A stretch of DNA of 6,374 nucleotides. It comes from Actinomycetes bacterium (lineage in GTDB: Bacteria > Actinomycetota > Actinomycetes > Actinomycetales > Microbacteriaceae). The stretch spans positions 1-6,374 of the forward strand of contig JAEWJG010000061.1 in NCBI GenBank assembly GCA_023386675.1, in the 5' to 3' direction. The first letter of the stretch is position 1; each line of letters begins with the position of its first letter. Positions 5,208-6,374 of the stretch are shown one piece after another. The notes under the pieces are model-generated. The model saw nothing but the letters and a program-made list of their open reading frames with translations, did no database searches and was not told the DNA's origin. Both the position numbers and the translations under genes were made by a program.

Positions 5208-6131
5208 GTGACCGGCCGAACGATGCTGCTCGACAGCGCCTCCCTCTACTTCCGCGCGTTCTACGGCGTGCCCGACACGGTGAAGGCGCCCGACGGTTCC
5301 CCGGTGAACGCGGTGCGCGGGTTCCTCGACATCATCGCGAAGCTGGTGACCGACTACCGTCCAGAGTCGCTCGTCGCCTGCTGGGACGACGACTGGCGCC
5401 CGCGGTGGCGCGTCGACCTCATCCCGAGCTATAAGGCCCACCGCGTCGCGACACTCGTGCCGGGCGGAGTGGATGTCGAGGAGGTGCCCGAGGCGCTCGT
5501 CGCCCAGGTGCCGGTCATCCGGGAGGTGCTGGACGCGGTGGGCATCCCGATCGTGGGGGCGCCGCTCGCCGAGGCGGATGATGTGATCGGGACGCTCGCG
5601 ACGCGCTCTGCAGGACCGGTGGATGTGGTCACCGGCGACCGCGACCTCTTCCAGCTCGTCGACGACGAGCGCGGCATCCGTATCGTGTATACCGCTCGCG
5701 GCATGAGCAATCTCGAGGTCGTGACGGATGCCGTCGTCCAGCAGAAGTACGGCGTGCGCGGAGACCAGTACGCCGATTTCGCGGCGATGCGCGGCGACAC
5801 CTCCGACGGTCTGCCCGGTGTCGCCGGGATCGGAGAGAAGACGGCGGCAGCCCTGCTGGCGGACTACGGCGACCTCGCCGGCATCGTCGCGGCGGCCGAG
5901 GATTCCGCGAGCGGCATGAAGCCAGCGGCGCGGGCCCGCTTCGCCGCCGCGGAGGATTATCTGGCCGTCGCGCCGAAGGTGGTCGAGGTCGTCCGCGACC
6001 TCCCGCTGCCCGAGGTGGACGCGCGGCTCATGCCTCCAACGGATGCGCAGCGCACGACCCTCCGGGCGCTGTCCGAGCGCTTCGGCCTCGGCGGCTCGCT
6101 CGACCGCCTGCTGACCGCGCTGGAGGGCTGA
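5208..6131 (+). CDS. Stand-alone 5'-3' exonuclease / flap endonuclease (FenA-like)
   Basis: A 307-residue protein equal to the N-terminal 5'-nuclease domain of DNA polymerase I with no polymerase part. Actinobacteria commonly carry such a separate enzyme; the mycobacterial one, FenA, cuts 5' flaps and trims 5' ends in Okazaki-fragment maturation and repair. LLDSASLYFRAFYG (7-20) carries the first metal Asp (Asp9). WDDDWRPRWR (59-68) and SYKAHR (74-79) form the arch region, EADDVIGTLA (122-131) and VVTGDRDLFQLV (140-151) give Glu122, Asp124, Asp125, Asp144 and Asp146, and GDTSDGLPGVAGIGEKTA (196-213) is the helix-3-turn-helix DNA-binding segment with Asp197 and Asp200. All expected metal ligands are present, so it should be active. 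GTG at 5208 is preferred over the upstream in-frame GTG at 5160, which overlaps the divergent promoter region and adds residues unlike the family; ATG at 5223 is a possible alternative. It faces the GAF gene. Confidence 0.95.
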   Translation: MTGRTMLLDSASLYFRAFYGVPDTVKAPDGSPVNAVRGFLDIIAKLVTDYRPESLVACWDDDWRPRWRVDLIPSYKAHRVATLVPGGVDVEEVPEALVAQVPVIREVLDAVGIPIVGAPLAEADDVIGTLATRSAGPVDVVTGDRDLFQLVDDERGIRIVYTARGMSNLEVVTDAVVQQKYGVRGDQYADFAAMRGDTSDGLPGVAGIGEKTAAALLADYGDLAGIVAAAEDSASGMKPAARARFAAAEDYLAVAPKVVEVVRDLPLPEVDARLMPPTDAQRTTLRALSERFGLGGSLDRLLTALEG

Positions 6132-6139
6132 CCTCAGCC
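6126..6139. repeat. Perfect palindrome holding both facing stop codons
   Basis: GGCTGACCTCAGCC is a 14-base sequence with perfect 6 bp arms around CC. The TGA in each arm is the stop codon of one of the two convergent genes (exonuclease on plus, GAF on minus). The stem is short and has no T tract, so a terminator role is doubtful. Confidence 0.5.
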
Positions 6140-6374
6140 GTCGGGCGCCCACCGCCACAGCTCGCGCTGGGCGAGGAGCGCGAGCTCGCGCAGCACGTCG
6201 AGGTCGGCCTCCCCGTCGACACGGTCGCGCGGGGTCCGCCCGAACACGCAGAGCGCGCCGATGCGGGTCCCGTCCGGCGCCTCCACCGGGTATCCCGCGT
6301 AGTAACGGAGACCTGCGGGACCGGTGACCAGCGCGTTCGCGGCGAAACGATCGTCCTCCCCCGCGTCGGGCACG
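6134..6374 (-). CDS. GAF-domain protein, C-terminal part only
   Basis: The frame is open to the right edge, so only the last 79 or so codons are in the window; the start lies outside. The visible part is the second half of a GAF domain, a small-molecule or redox sensing fold found in signalling proteins: DDRFAANALVTGP (about 7-19 of the visible part), then LRYYAGYPVEAPDGTRIGAL (22-41), CVFGRTPR (42-49), and a final helix LDVLRELALLAQRELWRW (58-75). This pattern (RxYAGxPxxxPDGxxxGxLCV) is typical of GAF domains of light- or stress-sensing proteins. The protein ends right after the GAF helix, so no output domain follows it; any kinase, cyclase or DNA-binding part would have to be N-terminal. 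The GTG near the edge is not evidence of a real start. It ends two bases from the exonuclease stop. Confidence 0.85.
   Translation of the reverse strand, partial: VPDAGEDDRFAANALVTGPAGLRYYAGYPVEAPDGTRIGALCVFGRTPRDRVDGEADLDVLRELALLAQRELWRWAPDG

Noticed and set aside
5142..6158. Minus-strand open frame of 338 codons
   Set aside because: Shadow of the exonuclease gene, which has all its catalytic motifs on the plus strand.
1..6374. A new defence, mobile or biosynthetic system
   Set aside because: All genes fall into known, mostly generic families; there are no transposases, phage genes, toxin-antitoxin pairs, large unknown proteins or RNA scaffolds that would support one.

Overview
The window is GC-rich, densely packed actinobacterial DNA. 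High GC, GTG starts, six-base TAnnnT-like boxes set six or seven bases before start codons, and frequent GGATGC/GCATCC hexamers together suggest a member of the Microbacteriaceae (Leifsonia or Microbacterium type). That assignment comes from sequence style and is not proven.

Layout. Positions 1-1538 (+) hold the 3' part of a secreted AcpA/phospholipase C-type phosphoesterase, followed by a strong hairpin terminator (1552-1582). A short non-coding stretch with four alternating CGAAAC/GTTTCG boxes (1589-1677) separates it from a block of five genes on the minus strand. In transcription order (right to left) these are an SRPBCC-fold protein (5131-4682), a Nudix hydrolase (4656-4252), an alpha/beta hydrolase with an N-terminal cap (4181-2961), a VOC/glyoxalase-fold protein (2913-2548) and an NmrA-type NAD(P)-binding reductase (2546-1692). 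Diverging from the SRPBCC gene is a stand-alone 5'-3' exonuclease/flap endonuclease of the mycobacterial FenA type (5208-6131, +). It meets, tail to tail with two bases between stop codons, the 3' end of a GAF-domain gene (6374-6134, -) that runs off the window.

How the genes work together. The only tight coupling is VOC-NmrA (TGA-G-ATG), which suggests one transcript. The other minus-strand genes each carry their own possible -10 box close to the start, so the block may be several small units and not one operon. The contents are housekeeping or general metabolic: phosphate scavenging outside the cell, nucleotide clean-up, C-C/ester hydrolysis, redox chemistry, and DNA repair or Okazaki-fragment processing.

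I found no CRISPR array, tRNA, rRNA, transposase, phage gene or clearly new defence or mobile system. The most interesting signals are the repeated leaderless-start architecture, the excess of GGATGC, the alternating box cluster at 1589-1677, and the very different Asp codon use of the phosphoesterase.
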